Source of the DNA: Neoceratodus forsteri
Taxonomy: Eukaryota; Chordata; Ceratodontiformes; Ceratodontidae
Direction: 5' to 3'
DNA: 64,000 bases
NCBI GenBank assembly: GCA_016271365.2
Contig: CM057459.1
Coordinates: 824,540,501 to 824,604,500, forward strand
The notes below the pieces were generated by a model that saw only the letters and a program-made list of their open reading frames with translations, searched no databases and was not told the origin of the DNA. Below, piece by piece: positions 45,971 through 56,049 of this stretch; within the stretch, counting starts at the first letter, position 1, and each line of letters begins with the position of its first letter. A program made the translations under genes and the position numbers.

Positions 45971-46981
45971 TGTGATGCTTGGCCAGCTGGTTATGATTGT
46001 TCTAGGATATTTATAATATAAAAATGTAGTGTGTGATTGTCTCCACAAGACCAGCTGGGCTATGGGTGCCTCCAGGTTTTAGTAGAAATAACAAGATATC
46101 TTAACCTGAAACCAGGAGGTAATTAAAAGACTAGAGAGACTTAATTAGGGTCTCCTGTTTCTGACTTAATTAGAACTGACCCAGCTACCAGGATATAGGG
46201 CTTGAAAACTTTATGATGTCTTAGAGGAAAACATGTTCCCACCATGGTGCTAAAGTTATAAAATTCCTTTCATGTGCCTTGGGAACAGAAGCTGCTCAAG
46301 ATCAGATAAAATATTAATTTAAGAGCCATACTTGAGAAATGAGGTTTTGCTGATGTCACCTTATTTAATATGCCTCCTGATAGGATATCTTGTTTGTATA
46401 TGTTTTATATTCTAAAAGGAGGAGCTAGATGACATCATGGAAGGGGTGTGTAAGACAGACAGTTTAAACTGAATACTGAGGCTGAACTTAGTGACATTTC
46501 TTTTTGGACTCTTAAGAAACAAGATCTCTAACTTAGGCACTTAGAGGTAATACATTAGATAGAAAAGATCTAAATGTACTTTGGTAGGAGTTTGTCTGTA
46601 GTTTTCCTTGTTTTTCTTTATGTGATTGTATGCTTTGTGATATAGTGTTTTGTGTTTACATTTTACATATTTTTATCCATTTTTAAGTAAACCTTTCATT
46701 TGAAAAGACTGCCTGGGTGTGTCTTTGAAGTTCTTTTTGCATGCGACATCTAGAGGGTTAAGAGTGACAAAAACTGTTCAGAGCTTGATGGTGTTATCAA
46801 ACTGGGAAAAGGTAAGAATATACCTAAGGTCTTTTATAGAGTTTAAGGGTTCATTTTGGATACCTGGTTAGGTGTCCTTAGGCAAAGATATCTGCATCCC
46901 CTGAAGAGCAGATTATCTGATTCTGTACATTTGGGTACGCTAGCATAAGGTTCACAGTTTGAATCCTCTCAGAACTTGACA
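45971..46981 (+). repeat. Putative 3' LTR of the Gmr1-type element
   Basis: It starts TGTGATGCTTGG right after the purine-rich TTGGGGAGGAT. An end at ACTTGACA (46974-46981) would give TG...CA and about 1.0 kb; the end is uncertain because no second LTR is available for comparison. An AT-rich stretch at 46600-46700 may contain the promoter and poly-A signal. Confidence 0.5.
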
Positions 46982-47310
46982 CTAAAGGTGATTTGGACCT
47001 CACAAGCAGACAGGAGGGTTACCCTGTCTGTTACCTGTTCACAATACTGCACTCAGAGTTTGGCACTGTGGGAGCAGAGGGCCTGAGCTGCTGAATGGGT
47101 TTATGACAACATCCTGTTGCTATGTCGTGAACCCACCCCATCAGTTGCCCTACCTAGTCCGTAGCCCCCATGACATGTGCTGCGATTGAGTCACTGTTTT
47201 TGTTTGCGCTCAATCACAGTCTCCCATGTCACGGGCTAAGGTTGGATCTCCAGTGGGAGCCAAAAATGAAAAAGCTGAAGACTCATGATGTAGCCCATTT
47301 AGATGCCCAG
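46982..47310. other. Unassigned stretch after the putative LTR
   Basis: No gene. A short inverted pair, CCATGACATGTGCTGCGATT near 47168 and AATCACAGTCTCCCATGTCA near 47212, could form a hairpin. Confidence 0.35.
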
Positions 47311-47314
47311 CCTG

Positions 47315-47815
47315 AGGATGCAGAAAACAGCAGATTTTGCTCCTGGTGGTGGATGTGAACCATCTAACAGCATGATTGACACCATATTTCTGCCTTAATT
47401 AATTGTAACATTTTTTGACAATCATTTCTGGACTTCTGTGGCTTGTTAGGCAGTGGCAACACCAAGATTAGGCCTGAAAACCATTGTAAACAGTGTAGAA
47501 AACAGCAGATTTCAGTCTGGTGGTGGATGTGAACCATCTAATAGTATGGCTGACACAAGATTTCTGTCTCAATCTACTGTAACATATTTTGGGAACATTG
47601 CTGGACTTCTGGGGCATGTTCAGCAGTGGCAGGACTACGATTAAGCCTGTAATCCTTTGTAAACAGTGGCAGAAGTTTCAGTTTGAGGTCCAGGAGATGG
47701 GGACACCATATAACAGCATGACTGACACCAGATTTCTTTCTCAATTTACTGTAATATTTTTGGGAAACATTTCTGGACTTCTGGGGCATGTTCAGCAGTG
47801 GCAGCACCAGATGTG
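47315..47815. repeat. Tandem repeat, period about 173 bp, three copies
   Basis: The anchor CATCTAACAGCATGATTGAC or its variants occurs at 47361, 47535 and 47706. Each unit also has CAGATTTCAGT-like, TTTCTGTCTCAAT-like, CTGGACTTCTGGGGCATGTT and CAGCAGTGGCA blocks. Copies two and three are closest to each other. A satellite-like origin is likely. Confidence 0.8.
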
Positions 47816-47960
47816 TTACATCTTCAGAATGTTGCACACAACAATAAGTGATGCAACATCACATAGCATTGTGAAACAATTGTTTTAATAGGTAAAATAC
47901 TTGACATTTGTGGATAGGAGGAGGAAACATGTTAAAGAGCACTAGACGCCTTCAACATAA

Positions 47961-48675
47961 CTTTCACAAAACATAACGCTGACCAACAATTCAGTTGCAT
48001 TCCACATATATGGAGTTTGCAAAGGAAAGGCCGACACCTGTTGAAGACTGTCGATCATCAGGACCCTGCGCACAGAGTCTGTATTTTTTTAATTCAAATA
48101 CCTCGTGTGAGTTGCTTCATGTCAAAGTAAGAAGTATTCACCACAGCACATATCCATAAAGTACTCTTTCTTTATTCCAGTGTGGCAAGTAAACAATACA
48201 AAACATGCTCCCATATAACTAAGATAAAAATGCCCTCTCCCTCAAGGCACCGCACTTCATGATACATTAACGGTTATGTCACACCTGATGCGTTTCACAC
48301 ATGCGTGCTTTTTCACACACAAAGCATGTATATGAAAAATGTGTGTGACAAGTGTGACATAATCAGTAATATATAAGGAATGATGGTGCCTTGGGAGAGC
48401 TGGCATTTTTATCTTAGTTACATGGAAGCACTTTTTACATCGTTTACTTGCCACACTAGAGACTGGAATACAGAATGAGCACTTTATGGACATGTGCTGT
48501 GTTGAGTACTTCAAACTTTGAGTTGAGGCTACTCACAAGAGGTATTTGAATTCAAAAAAATATGCACTTGTGCACTAGGCCCAGACGGCCAATAGTCTTA
48601 GGCAGGAGCCGCCTTCATCGGGTAAACTATATATATGGAATGCAACTGCATTACACATCATTATGTTGTTAAAAG
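47961..48675. repeat. Fold-back palindrome, about 350-bp arms
   Basis: Arms are 47961-48315 and 48320-48675, with the axis near 48318. Paired blocks, read on the left arm, include AGTTGCATTCCACATATATG, AAGACTGTCGATCATCAGG-type, AATTCAAATACCTC, CACAGCACATATCCATAAAG, GTGGCAAGTAAAC and CTAAGATAAAAATGCC. The reverse complement of the right arm has a GATGAAGGCGG...CTGCC...AAGAC hairpin that recalls hammerhead-bearing Penelope terminal repeats. No coding frame. The short spacer suggests a dimer of one repeat in head-to-head arrangement. Confidence 0.85.
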
Positions 48676-48689
48676 TAATCTTGTAGGTG

Positions 48690-49170
48690 TAACCATCTCT
48701 AAGAAGTAACACACACCACAAATAATAAGGGAATGAGATGTTTATTAGGGGAGGGATACTTGGACACGGTACAGAATATGCATAACAAATGACAGGATGG
48801 ATCAAGATGACAAGGGCAATACAACAATGAGTGGGGAGAAGTAATACAGAGAGAACAAGAAAAGGGACTGAATTAAATAGGGGGCATAAGATATTAACAA
48901 ACACAACAGCAATGGTCAAACATGCTATTTTATATACAAAATAAAGAAACAAGATGACTTAAGGACGTACATTAAAAAGGACAGAACATATTTTTTTGTT
49001 GTTTTTATTTATTTTTATAGGGGGAAAATACAAGCAACGGAATAGAGAATAGAAAATGAAAACAAAAAGACAAATTAATTTGTGCTGCCACAGTAACTGC
49101 AAGTGGGGCCACCACACAGTTCAGACAGGATGCCCATGATTTTGTCAGCATCACCCTGGAGTTTATCAGT
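48690..49170. other. AT-rich stretch without a convincing gene
   Basis: A hydrophobic minus-strand frame spans 48575-48952, but it overlaps the palindrome and has no recognisable domain. Nothing else is seen. Confidence 0.35.
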
Positions 49171-49175
49171 CTCCC

Positions 49176-49812
49176 CTAGGCATCATTAAATTCCTGTCTG
49201 AAATCATTTAACTCCTGTTGAAAATGGTGTACTTCTGACAGGACAGCTGATAAGTCTGCAAGTGTCACTGCTGGTGGGCCGGGGGCTGCCTGCATTGCTA
49301 CTGCTGGCTCTGGACCAGGGGACCCTGGTGGGGGTCTTGATGGTACTGCAGAATGCTGTTGTTGTCTGGTGCATCGAGCCTGGTGAGGATGCTTAACAGG
49401 TCCATCTATGCCTCCCTCCTGCTCATCCCCTTCAGTGCTCACACCTGCACTGCTACCCACAGCTGCAGTTGATGCTGCCACCATTTCCTGCAGTTTGAGG
49501 TCCTATTGAAGTGGGTGGTGGTGGTGCACCATGTGGCTCCACTGGCCGCTTGTCCCGAAGTGGGAACCAGACTTTCTGCCTGCATAGCTTGCAGGTGACC
49601 ACTGGGTCACCTGCTGAACCTACATAAAAAAAAAATCCCAGACAGGAGAATTTCATGGATGACATGGCCATGGGGGGTGGCAGATGTTGCCCCAGGCACT
49701 GATTCTTCCTGCTGCTCAGGACGGGGCATGGTATCCTGCTGCCTGGGTGGAGGAACAGTATCCTGGTACTGGGAAGGGGGCACTGTTTCCTGCTTCTGCT
49801 GTGGAGAACCAC
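49176..49812 (-). pseudogene. Pro/Ala/Gln-rich coding-like remnant
   Basis: Two overlapping minus-strand frames (49812-49453 and 49484-49176) are GC-rich compared with their surroundings. The upstream one has VVTCKLCRQK, a single CxxC pair. The downstream one is rich in Pro, Ala and Gln and ends with a heptad-like helix (LSAVLSEVHHFQQELNDFRQ). The pattern of a low-complexity linker plus a short coiled tail is seen in Myb-like second proteins of Harbinger transposons and in other regulators; I cannot confirm either. Confidence 0.3.
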
Positions 49813-49976
49813 GGTTGCCTCCTACTGCTGGGGAGGAAGCACAGTTGTCTGCTGCTGGGTGCTGGTGCTGGGACCAACAGCCTTCTACTGTTGTGGCATT
49901 TAATTTGTAATGGACATCTGAAATGCATATACATGTGCCCCACTACCTCTACCCTTTTCCATTATAACCATCAACA

Positions 49977-50007
49977 CCACAAACACACAAACACAAACAC
50001 ACACACA

Positions 50008-50052
<45 letters not shown>
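49977..50052. repeat. (CA)n microsatellite
   Basis: A long AC/CA run with a few AAACAC interruptions in its first half and a pure run after 50007. Confidence 0.92.
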
Positions 50053-50055
<3 letters not shown>

Positions 50056-50435
50056 CCACAGGTACTAAAATATGAAATAGGACAAAGGTAAACAAGAAAA
50101 GGTTAGAAAACAATAGCACAATAAAGTAGTTTATGTATAAAAGTGCATTCTGCAGTCACAGAGAGTCTAGATGCTGCTTGCTTCCTCGAGATATGTATCA
50201 CAGAAAATGAACCACTCACTTCCTGCTTGTTTAGAATCAACCATGTGACACCATTAGAGAGAGAAAAGCCCAATTTCACCTAATTTCACCTTATAGAAGC
50301 ACAAGGTGAAATTCAAGGTAAAATTGGGCAACAAAATTTTGCTGAAAGGCCGTAATTACATGAAATGTTTTGCTGGGTGAAACTGGCAATTTCGCTGTCA
50401 TTTCACTGGCAAAATTTAATTTTGCTGCATCTCTA

Positions 50436-50812
50436 TTGAGGAGGGCCTGCTGTTTGTCCCAAGACCAGACTTATAATGTTTGGGAACAGAGCCTTTAAAG
50501 AGGCTGGTCCAGTACTTTGGAATTTGTTATCGAGGGCCCTAAGAGAGGCCCCCTTGGTGGAAGTCATTAAAAAAGGGCTTAAAACCTTTCTGTTTGCTCA
50601 GGCTTTTCATGTCTGAATTGTTTATTTATGCATGGTTCATTGCTTTGGCATGCAATCCTGTTTTTAGATTTTATATTTGGGTGTAGGAGTTTTAATTTAT
50701 ATTAATAAGTAATATTATCAATTGTTATGCATTGGGGCATTCATTTATTTGCTAGTTACTCTTTATACTGCTGCCCTGGGCCTCCAGGGAAGTGCACCAT
50801 AAATAAATAAAA
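50436..50812 (+). pseudogene. L2-clade LINE, third segment and 3' end
   Basis: Coding resumes with EEGLLFVPRP, then MFGNRAFKEAGPVLWNLLSR and IKKGLKTFLFAQAFHV before a stop near 50617. These match the L2 C-terminus GLLxVPRxRLxxxGxRAFxxxAPxLWNxLP...FKxxLKTxLFxxAF. The 3' UTR ends with CCCTGGGCCTCCAGGGAAGT and CATAAATAAATAAA (50770-50812), the hairpin and tail typical of L2 elements. Confidence 0.87.
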
Positions 50813-50815
50813 ATC

Positions 50816-51215
50816 CTACTGCTACTAACGTTATCCTTATAAAGCTTACTGCCTGCAATGTATTGTAACTTAGACAATTGTGATTGCCAATGGATATTTA
50901 ATACTCTTTGTTTTGCTTCATTTATAAAAGAAGCCATATTATAAAGCACACGAGGATCCCACAGATCTGTGAATCCAAGCTTCCTGAGGCTACCATCTAG
51001 TTTTGCAAAGCATGATTCCTCCCATGGTTTGGTATATTGTCTAACCAAGCAATTTTTGGGAGCTTGCAGTGTCTTGTTCAATTTTTATGACTTTACCTCA
51101 GTAAACCAAGGCCCTTCAAAGTGCTCTAAACTCAATGGGCAAAATATTTGCTTCCAAATACTCATATGCTATTGGAGCATCTCAGGGAAAGCCTAATATT
51201 TGATGAAAAAAAGTT
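50816..51215 (-). pseudogene. LINE ORF2 C-terminal fragment
   Basis: The minus-strand frame includes LRKLGFTDLWDPRVLYNMAS, INEAKQRVLNIHWQSQLSKL and GSKLYKDN, the helical region between RT and C-terminus in LINEs of the same general type as 18027-18990. No catalytic motif is present. The L2 3' end and the start of the next hAT element flank it. Confidence 0.6.
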
Positions 51216-51259
51216 GTTTGGACTAGGGATGGGCCAAATCCATGCACTCTAAACTGAGC

Positions 51260-53450
51260 CCCACCATACTGCAGCGGCTCAATTTATTCGAGACCCAAAC
51301 TGAGCATTGCCAGCTCAGCTTCAATCTTACCATGTGTGTTTTTCCTTCCAGCCTCCTGCTTGCATGCCTGTCATACAACATGCATGAGAAGCTGAGGAGG
51401 GGCTCAGTACATGCATGCAAGCCTTGTATACGTGATATGCACATACATGAAACTAGGGTATATAGTCCCATGCCTGTTAGCTCAGTGCCATTTTAGCAAC
51501 AGTGACAGAGATAGGAGTGAGATGACTGCAGACTGAGTAAAAGCAAAACGTCAGTGCTTGAATTGGGTGGACAGAGGTGGTGGTAGTTTTTTTCAGAGTG
51601 GAGGGGAAGGGTACTCAAAGCCAGAGAAGGATTATAGAGTGGGACTCCTCAGTGAAACAAAAAGTCAAAATCTAGGGGGTCTGGGAGAGTTGGTTGAGTG
51701 GTGAGCTGCTGCTGTGCATGTGGAGCTCTAAGAACTTGTCTTCTTCAGCCAGGTAAGATGGATGGTAGACTATTCCTCCAGAGCAAAATATAAAATTAAA
51801 ACTAAAAATAAAACAAAATAAAACACACAAATAATAAAACACTGGGGAACTGGGTAGGTGGTTGTGAGGTGGGATAGTGGTACATGAGTGTGGGCCTTAT
51901 CTCTCTCTAGCCCTGCTGCTGGCCCTGTTGTTTTGCAGCTTAAGAGTAAAAGAAAGAAAAATGATGGAAGCAAAGCAGCCAAAGACTGCTCTCTCTGTGA
52001 TTCTGTGTGTGATGGGAGGGGGGATGGAGGGGATTAGTGACTTAATTGTGATGGAGGGAGGGGGAGTTGGAGGGAAGATTACCAGAGGACCTTTATCTCG
52101 CCTAGTCCTGCAGCCCTCCTGTTTTGCAGCTTAAATTAGAAAGAAGAGTGAAAGAAAAGAGCAAAAAGAAAGAAAAGCACACATTAGAGGGATTTTCACT
52201 TCATTAATACTCATGGTTGAGTGGTAGGGTTCTCCAGGGGGATTCGGAGGAGTGAGACCAAAACTTACAAAATTGAAAAAAGTAAAAAAACAGAAAAAAG
52301 GCAAAAAAGAAAGGAGGAGTGCTGAGTGGGTGGTTTGGGTAGGTTAGTATAGGCCTGTCTCCTTAGCACTCCTGCTGCTGTGTTTTCTGCTTGGTTAAAA
52401 AATTAAATAAATAAATAATAAAAAGAAAGAACAGAGTGATTCTAACAGAGTTAGAGAAGGAGAAATAAACAGGAATGAAAGAACAACAATAAAGTAAAGT
52501 TAACTAGTGAATGCATGTATATATGTTGGAGTTGGGTGACTCCAGCCTGGTACTTGCATGCAGTGCTCCTCAGTTCCATGATCCAGTGTCACCCTGCAGC
52601 TGTGAATTATCTCCATTCTTGAGCACCCAGTGTCCATGCTTCCTAGGCCAGGGCTTGCCATAAGCCATCTGGGCTAGCCAGTGATACGGAGATGTCCTCT
52701 GAAGAAGTAACAGGGAACAGGAGAGTTACCTGGTGTCCTAAGATATTACCTACAACCACAAACCAACAGCAGAAGCAATTTGATGGTATTACAGCAGAAA
52801 GGGGCACTACACAAGTGCATACAGCATACAGAAGCATTCTGACCATAGTAGAAGAAAATAATCATCAATTACTAAACTGGGCCCCTTTGTGACTGTTGCG
52901 CTGCTGCTTGTGGTGCTAGTGCTGCTAGGAACACTTGTGATCTGCTATTGCTGTTGCTTGTTGACTACCTGTCACAGCTTGGTGGCTAGTGATATGCTTT
53001 TTAAACTGCTTGAGCTAGCCACCCCTATTGATCAACACCCTTACCTGAATAATGTGTATGTGTGTATGCGCGTGTGTGTGCAGGTGCGTGCATGTGTGTG
53101 TTTTAACTTTGAGTCACCTGGCATTGTTTGCATTTCATTTTAGTAGTGTTCTTGGTCATTTCTTGTTTACAGACCATAGACAAAACTAAACAAAGGAAAC
53201 TGAATTGTTTAAAACAAAAGGCAACAGGAGGGGGCGAGATGCATCTAATAGGCCGTCCAGTCCCAAAAGTGACCCAGAACAATCCTATTTGAAAACAACA
53301 CAAACGAGTCAGAGTCTATGAGTGAGATGACAAATGGCACAACCCTTTCCCTAGCCCTACAAGTGATGCCTTCCCAAGTGCCGGTACATCAAGTCAAGGT
53401 ATTATCAAAATGAGAACCATGGGTGCTACTGCACCATTCTAAGAGGACTA
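51260..53450. other. hAT leader or intron-like region
   Basis: No recognised gene. It is purine-rich with runs of AAAG and GGAGGG (51540-52460) and carries a (GT)n-like microsatellite at about 53057-53101. The frame at 53457-53798 may be a first coding exon of the transposase; it is acidic and Ser-rich. Confidence 0.35.
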
Positions 53451-53837
53451 AGGGTCATGGTAGTAATGGCACTATTATTAAGAGAACCAGTATTTGGTAG
53501 TGCCACCCAGAGAGACACTAAAAGGATGAGTATTTATGCATTTAATGCACCATTGTCCCAATCATCATCTCACAAGCCAGACTCCAGCATGGACCCTAAC
53601 AGCATTGATAGCAACTTTGTGCCCAGTGACCATGGGTCTGAGTCTCCTGACTCTGATACTAGTGATGTAGTGTGGGAAGAATGCGAGGAAATTCTCGAGA
53701 TGGGTCATTGGCTGGGATCAATCAAAAAGGAGATGGTGACAGGGAAGGTCCTCCTGTCTCCCCTGCTGACACTGTTATTTTACAGAAGAAAACTATGATG
53801 ATGACAGGACTCATCACGTAAGTGCTGCTACTAGGCT

Positions 53838-54060
53838 ATGGAACAGGAATTTATGCCTGGAGGTAAAATTAAAAAGGTCACCTCTTGGGTCTGGAATTAC
53901 TATTGTATTGACTCCCAAAATATCTGTCATGCAATATGCACTATTTGTAAAACTGATTTCAGCAGGGGGAGACAGGAGAATTACCTTGGCACATCTACAT
54001 TGATAAGACACGTGAATGCACCTGATGGTATGCAGAGAAGATATGATGCTACTGTATGAG
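53838..54060 (+). pseudogene. BED zinc finger of the hAT transposase
   Basis: DNA-binding N-terminal domain. SWVWNYYCIDSQ, then ICTICKTDFSRGRQ (CxxC pair) and LGTSTLIRHVNAP (first His kept, second missing) match the W-x-F/Y...CxxC...HLxxxH plan of BED fingers in hAT transposases and ZBED proteins. A frame change follows at about 54020. Confidence 0.8.
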
Positions 54061-54359
54061 ACAGAGAATGAGGCATTAGATGAGAAGGACATAGACTGTT
54101 CTTCTTCTATAACCAAAACAGGTGGCATTGTCAATGATTTTTCATCACCTGTCAGCCAAAAAAGCCAAGAACATAATTCACCATCACCATCAGGCACTCT
54201 AGCATCTGACAGTTCCCCTCCATTTAATTTGGTCTGCTATTTTCAGTGCAGAGAAGGCCCAAAATCAAAACAGTTAACCATGCAACAGTCATTTCAAAGG
54301 GTGTGTAAATATAAACACAATCATTCAACTGCCCAAAAATTAAGAAAGGCCATAGCATA

Positions 54360-55300
54360 AATGATAGTACTTGACCTGCATCCCTCTCCTTTGTTGAGCA
54401 TGTTGGTTTTATGCAACTAATACAGATTGCAGTGCCGCAATATCAAATACCATCCAGGAAATACTTTGCCACAAAAGCAGTACCACATTTGTATTGTGAA
54501 TTGCATGAGAAAGTGTTGCAGGCCTTGAAGTTGGCAGCAGTGCCACAAATCTATATTACAACTGACATGTGGACTAGCGGCCAACCCATAGAGTACATGA
54601 CCATCACTGCTCAACAGGCCTTCTTCCATGATTCCTCTGCCTCATCCTCTGTCTCACATTCAACCAGGACATATAGGAAGCAGACTGCCTTGTGTATTAC
54701 TAGTTCCAGTTCAAAAGATCATACTGTTATGAACCTCTTGCAGGAGCTAAGAAGACACTTTGCTAAATAGCTAACACTTCATGGCCTTTCTTCAGGATTT
54801 ATCATATCAGATAATGGGGCTAACATAGTATGTGATGTGAAGGATGGCAGTTATATGCACATGCCATGTTTCACTCATGCCCTCAGTCTCATAGCACATG
54901 ATTTTCTCTGGGATGACAGAAGCATTCCTAATGCCCTTAGTGCTGTGTGCATTTCAGCCATTCCACCAAAGCATACAAAATATTGTGCCAGCTGTAATAG
55001 GACAGCAACCTTCCACAACATCAATTAAAGCAGGAGGTAGTAACCAGGTGGAATTCCTCTTTTTATGTCATTCAATGACTCCTTGAGCAGTGTACAGCAG
55101 TGCATCAGTACACGATGGATCACTCCAAAGAAAAAGGGGATGCATGTCTCAGTTCTATCCAGTGGAACCTGATGGCACAGTTGTGCCAGGTTTTTCAGCC
55201 CTTTGAGGAAGCCACTAGAGAAATAAATGCAGACAACACCAGTCTGAGTCAAGTTATCACCCTGAAATGCCTACTTAAAAAAAAAGGAAAATGAAAAGCA
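54360..55300 (+). pseudogene. hAT transposase catalytic region
   Basis: RNase H-fold transposase domain. It contains YFATKAVPHLYCELHEKVLQ, then YITTDMWTSGQP (first catalytic Asp), then GFIISDNGANIV near 54795 (second Asp), YMHMPCFTHALSLIAHDFL (CxxH and LNL-type block) and WNLMAQLCQVFQPFEEATRE (conserved Trp). The order is that of Ac-type hAT transposases. Frames change at 54770 and 55020; stops are frequent from 55290. Confidence 0.82.
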
Positions 55301-55833
55301 GAAGCCAAAATTCCTGGAGGAAGGTACTGCGACTTCGCTTGTATAAAACCTGAGTATGTCCCTTAATATGAACCTCCAGAATAAAAATTATGTTAAAAGC
55401 TGAACAATATATTCTCACCACCATGTTAAACCCTCAATTTAAGGCTACACTGGCTTCCTTCTTCCCCTCTGGCTTCACAGAAAACAGCAGATATAAAGGC
55501 CTACTTATTGAAAAAGTGTCAAATGAAATGGTGGATACTGTTTCATCATAACAATCTCTTGAGCATACAGACTCCCAAACCTCACTACCAGCAAGAGTTG
55601 CATTCACTGTGGAAGCTCAAGATGAAGATGAGGAAATTTAATTAGAGCTGCAAGATATTGATAAAAACAATACTTGTCCCAGCGTTTTCCAAGGGCATAC
55701 TGCTGCCAGTCTGGTGGAAGACTACCTAAAAGGCCCTAGTAAAAAATCTATGTGGGATAACCCTCTGAAATATCGGTAGAAAAAGAAAAAAAATCTGTCC
55801 TGCATTGTACAAAACAGCCATTTTTTACTTGAG

Positions 55834-56049
55834 TTGCCCTCCACCAGTGTCTATTTGGAGAGAATCTTTAGTACAGCTGATAGTGTTGCTGACGATCTAT
55901 GTAACCCTTTGTTACACGAAAATGTTGAACACCTCACATTTCTGAAGGTCAATCTTCATCTCTTCAGTGGATGCACTTCTTCTGTAAAACATCATACTAA
56001 TCTTAACAGTGATGAAGAGGAGCCAGTATACATTAATGATGCAGATTAA
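55834..56049 (+). pseudogene. hAT C-terminal dimerization domain
   Basis: PSTSVYLERIFSTADSVADD followed by NPLLHENVEHLTFLKVNLHL matches the hAT dimerization domain (PxTSxxxERxFSxAGxxxxxxRxxLxxxxVexLxFLK). It ends with an acidic tail at a TAA at 56047-56049. 55300-55830 is the degraded section between catalytic region and this domain. Confidence 0.88.

Larger units (their letters stand above)
41400..46981 (+). mobile_element. Gmr1-type Ty3/gypsy LTR retrotransposon
   Basis: Coding remnants occur in the order gag, protease, integrase, reverse transcriptase, RNase H, then a putative 3' LTR. Integrase before RT is the Ty1/copia-like order found within Ty3/gypsy only in the Gmr1 group of vertebrates. 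The RT and integrase sequences themselves are of gypsy type (FLDD box, GxDIVGPL). Stops interrupt most domains. No 5' LTR was found, so the copy is probably 5'-truncated or its LTR has diverged. Confidence 0.85.
39418..50435. mobile_element. 11-kb insertion with hAT-like ends, splitting the L2
   Basis: Left end TAAGAGTTACGCAAAATTAG and right end (reverse complement) TAGAGATGCAGCAAAATTAA resemble hAT termini. Subterminal sequence on both sides is built from repeated AAATTT, GCAAAAT and TTTCAC blocks. The flanks read TTGAGG(G)AG on the left (39409-39417) and TTGAGGAG on the right (50436-50443): an 8-bp duplication with one extra G. L2 coding resumes precisely after it. No hAT transposase is visible inside, so the carrier was non-autonomous; the Gmr1-like element and other repeats look like later insertions into it. 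Confidence 0.72.

Noticed and set aside
48575..48952. Hydrophobic 125-codon minus-strand frame considered as a membrane protein
   Set aside because: It overlaps the right arm of the palindrome and its hydrophobicity follows from AT-rich composition.
51770..51982. Minus-strand frame with a hydrophobic Phe/Leu-rich stretch considered as a signal-bearing gene
   Set aside because: It is a translation of AAAATAAAA-rich sequence with no conserved content.
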